This document shows, in pieces, positions 7,653 through 14,886 of a DNA stretch of 19,178 nucleotides; positions within the stretch are counted from its first letter, which is position 1, and each line of letters begins with the position of its first letter. A program made the translations under genes and the position numbers. A model generated the notes under the pieces. It did not search any database. It saw only the letters and a program-made list of their open reading frames with translations, and had not been told where the DNA came from. This DNA is from JBLIKP01 sp047635375 (GTDB lineage Bacteria > Bacteroidota > Bacteroidia > Sphingobacteriales > Sphingobacteriaceae), in contig JBLIKP010000046.1 in NCBI GenBank assembly GCA_047635375.1, forward strand, positions 1 to 19,178. Reading direction: 5' to 3'.

Positions 7653-9581
7653 TTATTCCTTGATAAAGGTATAAGTTAAAATCGTATTGCTTGTATATAC
7701 CTTAAGAACATACATGCTGCGAGGTATTGCTTGTATATTAATAGATAGCAAGGATTGTTTAGTATTAACTGGCTTGTTAATCAAAACATTACCAGAAAGT
7801 CCAATTACTTCAGCATTCAAAATATTCACATCAGAATCAAAAGATACATTCAATTGATCTCTTGCCGGATTTGGCCAAACGGATATGGCTTCGGTACTCG
7901 AATTAGAAACTCCAACAAGTTCACCAACATTTACCGTAACAATTGCACCATCACATTCTACTGGGGAACCATCGTCACAGATTTCATAGTTAAATTGATC
8001 TGCACCTAAATAACCTGAGCTGGGTGTGTACTCAATATTACCATTTGTATTGTCAACTGATGCAATTCCATTGGTGGGTTCAGATGTGATTTTTAAACTA
8101 GACAAATCAAATGAACCATCCGGATCGTTATCGTTTTCTATTACTTTGATAATAACCGAAACATCTATTGGTGTATTGGCCTTGTCATCGTTAGCGGATG
8201 GTTTTACATTGCCATCATCTGGATTGTAAACTGTAATAAAAACTGTTGCAGTATCACATTGACCACCTGCACATGCTTTGTATGTAAACATATCATCTCC
8301 TAGATATCCGCCATTTGGTAAATAATCAAATGATCCATCGCCATTATTCGTAAGTGATCCGTTACTTACAGTAGTAACTTCAGCAACAGACGAAACATCT
8401 ATGGTTATATCACCAGGTATATCGTTGGAAAGAACATCTATGATGATGGAACTATCCATTTTAGTAGAAACTGCATCATCTTTAGCTTGAGGCCTAACGT
8501 TTCCACCACCAAAGGTTGAATCACAAATACCACCTTCGGTAATAACAACTATAGTTTTAATTGAAGCCTCGCTCGTTCCACACCCGTTGGTTGCCGTAAC
8601 CGATACATTACCTGAAGAGTCTCCAAAAATGAAAACTACAGAATCAGATCCCTGACCTGCAAGGATTGTAGATCCTTCGGGTCCAATCCATTCGTAGGAA
8701 TCAGCACTTTCTATGAAATCGATTTTAAACGAAAATTGTCCTTTATTACAAACAGTATCTAAACTGAAAATATTTCCTGGCGTTCGAGGGCCATTCCCGA
8801 GTGGAGTGACTTTTACCTGACCGTTCCCAGATTGGTGGCCTCTGGTATGGGAAACATCAAATGCAAAATCTTTATTTGCAAAGTTGCTACCACCACCACC
8901 ACCTGTGCCGCCATTTCCATAAGAACTGCCTCCGCCACCACCATATAGGCCGCCACCGCCACCACCGCCGGCAGATTCTCCTCCTGTTCCACCAACACCT
9001 AATTCGCCAGCACTTCCATTTGCAACTGAAGCTACTCCACCTGCTCCACCTTGAGATTGCTTGCCGCCTTTGCCAACTCGCACCTCTGAATCAGATCGGT
9101 CGCCACCATAATTACCATTTTGCCCAATCAAAGCACCGCCTGCACCACCTTCATATTTAGAGGTTGCACCTACACCACCTCCGCCACCACCGCCAGCAGC
9201 AATAACCACACGGTTGCTCAAATTTGTCCCGCCTATTCTGATGTCAGAGGCACCACCGCCTCCTCCAGTAGTTGCTCCACCTTGCCCACCTCCATTAAAT
9301 CCAGGTGAAAAATCAGCTGGTTTACCACCAACATAAATATTGATAGTTTCACCAGGCGTTACAGATAGAATTCCTGTTATACGGCCTCCTTGGCCTCCTA
9401 AACAGCCATTTGCTGTAGGTGCTCCTTCTGCACCTTTTAGGTCAATTTGTAATCCATAAACGCAATCGGGAACCGTATATGTTTGCACATCACCGGTAAA
9501 ATCAAATGTTACTTGTGCAGTTGTTTGTCCACAAAAAGCATAAAGGAGAGCAGCTATTAGGGTGATTTTAAGTGTTTTCAT
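7653..9581 (-). CDS. T9SS-secreted multidomain protein: ALK-like glycine-rich domain, Ig/PKD-like, two cadherin-like domains
   Basis: A 642-residue modular secreted protein. Residues 1-22 are a signal peptide (ending QTTA, mature start near QVTFDF). Residues about 24-262 form a glycine-rich domain with long Gly runs (for example 130-136 and 205-211), the strand-forming segments YTVPDCVYGLQIDLKGAEG (35-53) and GETINIYVGG (77-86), the segment NRVVIAAGGGGGG (123-135), and a closing GNGQVKV (252-258). This order resembles the ALK/LTK extracellular glycine-rich domain and its bacterial relatives. About 268-347 is Ig/PKD-like. About 363-452 and 460-552 are two Big_9/cadherin-like domains (NDIPGDI and NDNDPDG turns; YLGDDMFTYK and YLGADQFNYE motifs). 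Residues 560-642 are a T9SS type A sorting domain with VWPNPARDQLNV (568-579). It starts at ATG and is probably monocistronic, with its own terminator. Adhesion or matrix function is inferred; no enzyme domain is seen. Confidence 0.88.
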   Translation of the reverse strand: MKTLKITLIAALLYAFCGQTTAQVTFDFTGDVQTYTVPDCVYGLQIDLKGAEGAPTANGCLGGQGGRITGILSVTPGETINIYVGGKPADFSPGFNGGGQGGATTGGGGGASDIRIGGTNLSNRVVIAAGGGGGGGVGATSKYEGGAGGALIGQNGNYGGDRSDSEVRVGKGGKQSQGGAGGVASVANGSAGELGVGGTGGESAGGGGGGGLYGGGGGSSYGNGGTGGGGGSNFANKDFAFDVSHTRGHQSGNGQVKVTPLGNGPRTPGNIFSLDTVCNKGQFSFKIDFIESADSYEWIGPEGSTILAGQGSDSVVFIFGDSSGNVSVTATNGCGTSEASIKTIVVITEGGICDSTFGGGNVRPQAKDDAVSTKMDSSIIIDVLSNDIPGDITIDVSSVAEVTTVSNGSLTNNGDGSFDYLPNGGYLGDDMFTYKACAGGQCDTATVFITVYNPDDGNVKPSANDDKANTPIDVSVIIKVIENDNDPDGSFDLSSLKITSEPTNGIASVDNTNGNIEYTPSSGYLGADQFNYEICDDGSPVECDGAIVTVNVGELVGVSNSSTEAISVWPNPARDQLNVSFDSDVNILNAEVIGLSGNVLINKPVNTKQSLLSINIQAIPRSMYVLKVYTSNTILTYTFIKE

Positions 9582-9888
9582 TATTAAAGATTGTTAAAAG
9601 TGAATTTTCATAAAGTTTTATTCCGGAGGAAAACCAAAATTAAGATTTTTCTTTATAATAAGAAATTAATAGGAATTTTATAGACTCACTTTGGTGAAAA
9701 GCCATTTTATTAGAAAGTTTGCGGTAATTTCTCCCTTTTGGTTCTTCAGATTATCATTCTAAAAAAAACCATTGAAGTTAAAATTATAAACTAATGGATT
9801 GTCGAAAGATAAACGGTTTGTTTAACTGGAATCAGTGCAGCATCGTTTCTTGACAGGGCTCGAAATGACGTTTTGGTGAAATTTAACA
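9582..9888. other. Intergenic region with a possible promoter box and a repeat-like segment
   Basis: This stretch of 307 nt holds no gene I can support. On the minus strand, TAATTTTG at 9635-9642 fits the Bacteroidota -7 element TAnnTTTG and would give the 642-residue gene a leader of about 45-50 nt, but no TTG sits at the right distance upstream, so it is a weak call. The part near 9841-9870, with CGAAATGACG at 9861-9870 next to TTTCTTGACAGGG, looks like the GTCATTTCGA-type dispersed repeats seen between genes in many Bacteroidota genomes. Confidence 0.35.
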
Positions 9889-10863
9889 CTACTTCACCCG
9901 TTTCATCAACATCCGCGAAAAATCCTTTAAAACAGCTTTACGCGCTTGGGGAGCGGAGATTTGTTCCAACTCATTAAGAGCCTCATCCGTTAGTCTTTCC
10001 ATGTGTTGTGTCGCGGCATCACGGATGCCCATCTCGTTGTAAAGTGTCGTTATGGCTTTTACCTTTTCCTCTGAGTTGAAATCAGTTTTGGCAATCCAAG
10101 TGTCAAGCGATTTTCTTTGGGCTGAATCGGCGTTATTTAGGGCGGTAATAAGCAAAAGTGTCTTTTTATTACTAATGATATCACCTCCAACTTGCTTGCC
10201 GAAATCGGCTTGGTTGGCGTAAATGTCAAGGATGTCGTCTTGGACTTGGAAGGCGGTACCTAATTTAAAACCGAAATTGTACAGATGGTCGGCATCTTCG
10301 GTGGAAGCCCCACCTATCAATGCGCCAATTTTTAAGCTTCCTGCCAGTAAAACTGCTGTTTTAAGGCTTATCATCTCAATGTATTCTTCCTCGGTAACCT
10401 TGTCCTTGGTTTCGAAGTTCATGTCCAGCTGCTGGCCTTGACAAACGCCAATAGCGGTGCGGTTAAACACGTCCATGCAGGGTTTTAGCAGCTCAGTTGG
10501 AAGTTCTTTTAGGAGCTCGTAGGCATAAATCATCATTACATCACCACTTAAAATGGCAATGTCGTTATTCCATTTCTCGTGGACCGTTGGCATGTTTCGA
10601 CGTAAGGGAGCTTTGTCCATAATATCGTCGTGCACCAATGTGAAATTATGGAACACTTCTACACTCAACGCTGGTTTTAATGCTTCAGAAATGTCATCTG
10701 AAAACACATTACAACCCATTAACACAGAAGCCGGACGCATCCTTTTTCCGCCTAAGCGCATGATGTAATTTATAGGATCAAAAAGCTCTGAGGGCTTTCC
10801 ACTTGGTTTAAAATCCTCAATTTCTTTAAGGATGATTTCGCGTAACTCGCCAAATGAATACAT
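9889..10863 (-). CDS. Polyprenyl (isoprenyl) diphosphate synthase
   Basis: A 324-residue all-trans isoprenyl diphosphate synthase, condensing isopentenyl diphosphate with an allylic diphosphate. Both Asp-rich motifs are seen: the first as DDIMD (79-83), followed by RR (88-89), and the second as DDILD (209-213). GGKRMRP (38-44) binds IPP. A Phe at position 74, five residues before the first motif, is often associated with a limit on product length, which would suit a C15-C20 product, but the length cannot be settled by eye. Bacteroidota homologues are usually annotated as geranylgeranyl or polyprenyl synthases. The gene starts at ATG 9 nt after the rnr stop, so the two are co-transcribed. Its product could feed the UbiA enzyme at 4497-5426 or quinone synthesis. 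Confidence 0.92.
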   Translation of the reverse strand: MYSFGELREIILKEIEDFKPSGKPSELFDPINYIMRLGGKRMRPASVLMGCNVFSDDISEALKPALSVEVFHNFTLVHDDIMDKAPLRRNMPTVHEKWNNDIAILSGDVMMIYAYELLKELPTELLKPCMDVFNRTAIGVCQGQQLDMNFETKDKVTEEEYIEMISLKTAVLLAGSLKIGALIGGASTEDADHLYNFGFKLGTAFQVQDDILDIYANQADFGKQVGGDIISNKKTLLLITALNNADSAQRKSLDTWIAKTDFNSEEKVKAITTLYNEMGIRDAATQHMERLTDEALNELEQISAPQARKAVLKDFSRMLMKRVK

Positions 10864-10872
10864 GTATTGGAA

Positions 10873-13083
10873 TTATTTTTCTTTGTCTACGAATTCGAAG
10901 TCGACTTGTCTTTTTCCAAGGTCGACAGCTTTTACTCTTATGGTGACTTTGTCGCCAAAAATAAACTTTTTCTTCTTCCTTTGCCCTATAACGCAGTTGT
11001 CGTCGAGTAGGAAATAATGATCGTCGCCCATATCTCTCAGTCGCACCAACCCTTCGCAGGCATTTTCTGTGATTTCCACAAAAATTCCCCATTCGGTCAA
11101 GCCAGAAATGGTCCCGTCAAAAACTTCGCCAATAGACTCAGAAAGGAATTCTGCCTGTTTGAATTTAATAGAATCGCGTTCAGCACGAGAGGCTTCGATT
11201 TCCTTTTCAGTACAATGCTTACAGAATTTCTCGTACTCTGCAGCCTGCACCGACTTACCCTTGTCTAAATAATGCTCCAATAATCTGTGCACCATCACAT
11301 CAGGGTAACGACGGATAGGAGAGGTGAAGTGGGTGTAAAAGTCGAAGGCTAGCCCGTAATGGCTGGTCAACGTGGTGGTATAAGTCGCCTTGCTCATGCT
11401 ACGAATAGCCATGGTACTAAGCATGTTTTGATATGCGGTTCCCTCGATATCCACCATCATTTTGTTCAGGCTTTCCTGAATTTGATTGGGTGTGGAGGTT
11501 TGTATTTTATAGCCGAACTTCGCAGCAAACTGTGAGAAAGTCTCGATTTTTTCTTGATTTGGAGATTCGTGCGAGCGATAAATGAAGGTCTTGGCCTTGC
11601 TATCTTTTGCGCCTTTCCCAATGAATTCAGCCACACGGCGGTTTGCCAAAAGCATGAAATCTTCAATAAGTTTATGGGCATCTTTACGTTCTTTCACGTA
11701 AACGCCAACAGGTTTTTTGTTTTCGTCGAGGCGGAATTTTATTTCCTGACTCTCAAAGCTTATGGCTCCTGCATCGAATTTGCGTTCGCGTAGTTTGTAG
11801 GCCAATTTATTTATTGCGAACAGAGGCTCAGCATATTCGCTTTCTAATCCGTCAAGGACTTCCTGGGCTCCTTCGTAAGCGAAACGCTTGTCGGAATGGA
11901 TAATGGTCTTCCCGAACCATTCATTCTTCACCTGGGCATCGGCGTCAAGCTCGAAAATCGCTGAAAAACAAAGTTTGTCCTCATTGGGTCTTAGCGAACA
12001 CACGCCATTACTCAATTTCTCAGGAAGCATAGGAACCACACGGTCTACCAAATAAACCGAAGTAGCACGTTCGTAAGCTTCTTTATCCAATTCTGATCCT
12101 GGTTTCACGTAGTGACTCACATCAGCAATGTGCACACCAAGTTCGATATTTCCATTTTCCAATTTTTGGAAGGAGATGGCATCATCAAAATCTTTTGCGT
12201 CTTCTGGGTCAATGGTGAAGGTTAGTACGGCACGCATGTCACGACGATTCGTAATTTCGCTTGAAGGAATTTCTAAAGGAATTTTTTCCGTTTCCTCCAG
12301 CACTGCTGCTGGGAAATCTTCTGAGAACCCACGGTCTTCAAGGATACTCGACATTTCAGTGTCGTTGTTTCCTGGAGGGCCAAATATTTTCACCACCTCG
12401 CCCACAGGATTTTTCCCTTCACGTGGCCATTCGGTGATTTTTACTTTTACTTTGTGCCCGTCTTGGGCATCATTTATACTGCTTTCTGGAATGAAAATGT
12501 CTGTCGACATTTTCTTGAAATCGGCAACTAGGAAGGCGAAACCTTTGTCGGTAATGGAAAGTGTTCCCACGTATTCATCTCTTCCTCGCGTTAAAATTTC
12601 AACTACTTTTCCATCCTTGGATTTTCTTCCCGGCCTATCTTTTAGCGCGATAACCACAGTGTCACCGTGCATGGCACCGTTCATGTCGTTTTCATTTACG
12701 AAAACATCTTTTGAAGAGCCTTCGCACACAATGTAGCCAGATCCGCTTGAAGTCATGTCAACGACCCCAGTAAGGGATTTCTTCACTTCAACAAGTTGGT
12801 ATTTTCCGCGAGAAACCTGCTTAAGCAAGCCCGACTGTTCTTCAAGGATAAGGATATCCTCAATTTTTTCTGCGTCTTCTTTTGAAGCAATCCCAATATG
12901 GGCAGAAACCTGCTTGTAGTTCATTGGGCGAGGGTGAGTTTCCTCAAAGGCTTGAATTACAAGATCTTTAATCGAACCTCGCTTTTTTGGAGCTGGGCTG
13001 CGGTGTTTTTTCGGTTTTGAGCTTTTGGAATTGTTGGAGAAAAAAGGTTTATCCTTTCCACCCCGCGTGTTTCTTTTTGACAT
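10873..13083 (-). CDS. rnr: Ribonuclease R
   Basis: A 736-residue 3'-to-5' exoribonuclease of the RNase II/R family, which degrades structured RNA in the cytoplasm. Domains in order: a basic, low-complexity N-terminus (1-36), a winged-helix segment (about 36-98), two cold-shock-like RNA-binding domains (about 104-235), the RNB catalytic domain (about 280-610) and a C-terminal S1 domain (about 653-733), then a short charged tail. The active site DPEDAKDFDD (292-301) holds the metal-binding aspartates, and FTSPIRRYPDVMVHR (586-600) is the conserved RNB signature. The winged helix and length favour RNase R over RNase II. It starts at ATG and is the first gene of a two-gene unit with the isoprenyl diphosphate synthase. 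Confidence 0.96.
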   Translation of the reverse strand: MSKRNTRGGKDKPFFSNNSKSSKPKKHRSPAPKKRGSIKDLVIQAFEETHPRPMNYKQVSAHIGIASKEDAEKIEDILILEEQSGLLKQVSRGKYQLVEVKKSLTGVVDMTSSGSGYIVCEGSSKDVFVNENDMNGAMHGDTVVIALKDRPGRKSKDGKVVEILTRGRDEYVGTLSITDKGFAFLVADFKKMSTDIFIPESSINDAQDGHKVKVKITEWPREGKNPVGEVVKIFGPPGNNDTEMSSILEDRGFSEDFPAAVLEETEKIPLEIPSSEITNRRDMRAVLTFTIDPEDAKDFDDAISFQKLENGNIELGVHIADVSHYVKPGSELDKEAYERATSVYLVDRVVPMLPEKLSNGVCSLRPNEDKLCFSAIFELDADAQVKNEWFGKTIIHSDKRFAYEGAQEVLDGLESEYAEPLFAINKLAYKLRERKFDAGAISFESQEIKFRLDENKKPVGVYVKERKDAHKLIEDFMLLANRRVAEFIGKGAKDSKAKTFIYRSHESPNQEKIETFSQFAAKFGYKIQTSTPNQIQESLNKMMVDIEGTAYQNMLSTMAIRSMSKATYTTTLTSHYGLAFDFYTHFTSPIRRYPDVMVHRLLEHYLDKGKSVQAAEYEKFCKHCTEKEIEASRAERDSIKFKQAEFLSESIGEVFDGTISGLTEWGIFVEITENACEGLVRLRDMGDDHYFLLDDNCVIGQRKKKKFIFGDKVTIRVKAVDLGKRQVDFEFVDKEK

Positions 13084-13161
13084 ACTTTGTTACAGTGTCC
13101 TTAAAGGTAGGAGAATTGATATGAATTATGAATTTGTTGGGATTTTATTGGAAATATCGTG

Positions 13162-13195
13162 CAAATTTAGTTGCGGTTGGTAAAACCTTCGCCAA
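13162..13195 (-). promoter_or_regulatory. Candidate rnr promoter
   Basis: On the minus strand, TTG (13193-13195) is followed after 23 nt by TAAATTTG (13162-13169), fitting the Bacteroidota TTG / TAnnTTTG pattern at the long end of the allowed spacing. The leader to the rnr ATG would be about 70 nt. The TTG is the end of a TAATTTTG (13193-13200) that mirrors a plus-strand TAATTTTG at 13217-13224. Confidence 0.45.
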
Positions 13196-13216
13196 AATTA
13201 AAAGGAAAAATTATCC

Positions 13217-13224
13217 TAATTTTG
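13217..13224 (+). promoter_or_regulatory. Possible -7 element for the divergent 226-residue gene
   Basis: TAATTTTG matches TAnnTTTG. No TTG is found at 17-23 nt upstream, the nearest being at 13177-13179 (37 nt). If used, transcription would begin near 13231, almost on top of the TTG at 13235, which would favour the TTG at 13271 as the true start. Confidence 0.3.
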
Positions 13225-13234
13225 GGCTGTATTA

Positions 13235-13915
13235 TTGAGGATAAATATCATCTATATAAGCTTCCCTTCATTGAGAATAATAAAATCAGTCTTTCGTTTT
13301 ATAAAATTTTATTTCCGCGCTGCTACGAGGTATCAGGTTCATTCGCCTTTTGTTTTTGAGTTTATTCTCAGGGTACTGGACTTGAAAAAGCCGGAAGATC
13401 AAAATAATCCTGGATTAAAAAAACTACGCTCAGGATCTTGGAAGAAAAAGACTATTGTGCGGATTGTCAATTTTTATTCACCCAAGACTTTCCTTGAAAT
13501 TGCTTGCTCAGATAAGTTGTCGGCTTTTTATCCAATCAACAATGATTCTAATCCCCTAATAATTGCCGAAACTCTGGAGGAGGTAAAAACTAAAACCGAA
13601 GGAATTAAAACGCTTGATTTTGTGCGTTTAGGGAGTGATACTCAGAAAATAAATCTGCTGGATGTATTGAATTTATGCCTGTCAAAAGCCCACGACAAAA
13701 CTGTTTTTGTTTTCGATGAAATTCATTCCATTAAGGATAGGGAAGAAGTCTGGGGTCAAATAAAATCTCATCCAAAAGTTACTGTTACCCTAGATTTATT
13801 CCATCTGGGTGTGGTATTTATCCGCTCACAGCAAAAACAAAAGGAACATTTTATTTTGACTCCTTTAAGGTGGAAACCCTTTATGTTTTTTTCCCTTGGC
13901 GGACCAAAAAATTAA
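13235..13915 (+). CDS. Class I methyltransferase-related protein with a degenerate SAM site
   Basis: A 226-residue protein related to Bacteroidota class I SAM-dependent methyltransferases. The shared features are the N-terminal HSPFVFEFILRVL (36-48), the RIVNFYSPKTFLEIA stretch (76-90), and a C-terminal half with FVFDEIHSIKDREEVW (158-173), HPKVTVTLDLFHLGVVF (178-194) and a KEHF segment. The glycine-rich SAM-binding loop that should follow the FLEI strand is replaced by ACSDKLSAFYP, and the section between HSPFVF and that strand is shorter than I expect for the family. It may therefore be non-catalytic. No ATG starts the frame: TTG at 13235 gives the full length and TTG at 13271 (Leu13) would start close to the typical family N-terminus. 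Its stop codon abuts the hemB stop on the other strand. Role unknown. Confidence 0.7.
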   Translation: MRINIIYISFPSLRIIKSVFRFIKFYFRAATRYQVHSPFVFEFILRVLDLKKPEDQNNPGLKKLRSGSWKKKTIVRIVNFYSPKTFLEIACSDKLSAFYPINNDSNPLIIAETLEEVKTKTEGIKTLDFVRLGSDTQKINLLDVLNLCLSKAHDKTVFVFDEIHSIKDREEVWGQIKSHPKVTVTLDLFHLGVVFIRSQQKQKEHFILTPLRWKPFMFFSLGGPKN

Positions 13916-14884
13916 TTACAGCCAGTTATTTTTTAGAATTTCTTTGGCGTGGTAGGTGATAATGATGTTCGCTCCAGCTCGTGCGAAAGCATACATGTTT
14001 TCCATTACCAAGGCTTTTTCGTCGATCCAACCGTTTTGTGAAGCGGCCTTGACCATGCTAAATTCCCCACTCACGTTGTAGCACGCTACAGGAAGAGTTG
14101 TTTGTCGGCGGAGGTCGCTAATTACGTCAAGATAGGCTAGGGCAGGCTTAACCATTAGCACATCAGCGCCTTCAGACTCATCTAGAAATGCTTCACGCAT
14201 GGCTTCGCTGCGGTTGCGGAAATCCATCTGGTAGCTTTTTCTATCTCCTTTTCCCGGTGCACTATCAGCAGCGTCGCGGAAAGGACCGTAATAGGCACTT
14301 GCATATTTTATGGAGTAACTCATGATGGCCGTAGTTTCATAGCCTTCGGCGTCAAGGGTATCTCGCATGTGTCCGATTCTACCGTCCATCATGTCGCTAG
14401 GAGCAACCATATCGGCGCCAGCCTGAGTGTGAGAAAGTGCCATTTTGCTAAGTATCTCTACCGACTCATCATTCTGCACGTAATCATTGTGTACAACACC
14501 ACAGTGACCATGGTCAGTATAGGCGCAAACACAAACGTCGGTAATCACGTATAGGTCGTCGCCGAATTTATCTTTCAACGCTTTTACTGCTGTGGCTACA
14601 ATATTGCCATCTGCGTAAGCGCTTTTTGCATCAGCGGTTTTTTCCTCACCCACACCAAAAAGTAGTATTCGCGTTAGTCCAAGTGCGACAGATTCTGCCA
14701 CATCAGCTAGCAAGGTGTCAACCGAAAAATGATTGATGCCAGGCATTGAGGGGATGGGTTTTTTTACTCCCGTCCCGTAAGTCACGAAATAAGGGTACAC
14801 AAACATATCGGCGCTAAGCCTAATTTCCTGTACCATATCACGCACAAGGGCGTTTTTTCTCAATCTTCGCGGACGTTGGTTCAT
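13916..14884 (-). CDS. hemB: Delta-aminolevulinic acid dehydratase (porphobilinogen synthase)
   Basis: A 322-residue cytoplasmic enzyme that condenses two 5-aminolevulinate molecules into porphobilinogen. The two Schiff-base lysines are in SIKYAS (Lys193) and LMVKPAL (Lys246). The cysteine cluster DVCVCAYTDHGHCG (116-129; Cys118, Cys120, Cys128) is the catalytic zinc site, so this is a zinc-type rather than a Mg-only HemB. The N-terminal RPRRLRKNALVRDMVQE is typical. It is the last gene of the hemA-hemCD-hemB operon, starting 2 nt after the hemCD stop, although in the pathway it acts before HemC. It ends directly against the stop codon of the converging 226-residue gene. Confidence 0.97.
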   Translation of the reverse strand: MNQRPRRLRKNALVRDMVQEIRLSADMFVYPYFVTYGTGVKKPIPSMPGINHFSVDTLLADVAESVALGLTRILLFGVGEEKTADAKSAYADGNIVATAVKALKDKFGDDLYVITDVCVCAYTDHGHCGVVHNDYVQNDESVEILSKMALSHTQAGADMVAPSDMMDGRIGHMRDTLDAEGYETTAIMSYSIKYASAYYGPFRDAADSAPGKGDRKSYQMDFRNRSEAMREAFLDESEGADVLMVKPALAYLDVISDLRRQTTLPVACYNVSGEFSMVKAASQNGWIDEKALVMENMYAFARAGANIIITYHAKEILKNNWL

Positions 14885-14886
14885 GG

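Noticed and set aside
8861..9160. Plus-strand frame of 99 residues with many His residues
   Set aside because: It is the antisense of the GGN-codon tract in the glycine-rich domain; the His richness follows from the repeat and there is no family match or promoter.
10826..11092. Minus-strand frame overlapping the rnr 3' end and the start of the prenyl synthase gene
   Set aside because: Basic shadow frame overlapping two well-supported genes.
12128..12736. Plus-strand frame of 202 residues
   Set aside because: Lies wholly antisense to rnr, whose domains are continuous there; low-complexity Ser/Phe-rich composition typical of a shadow frame.
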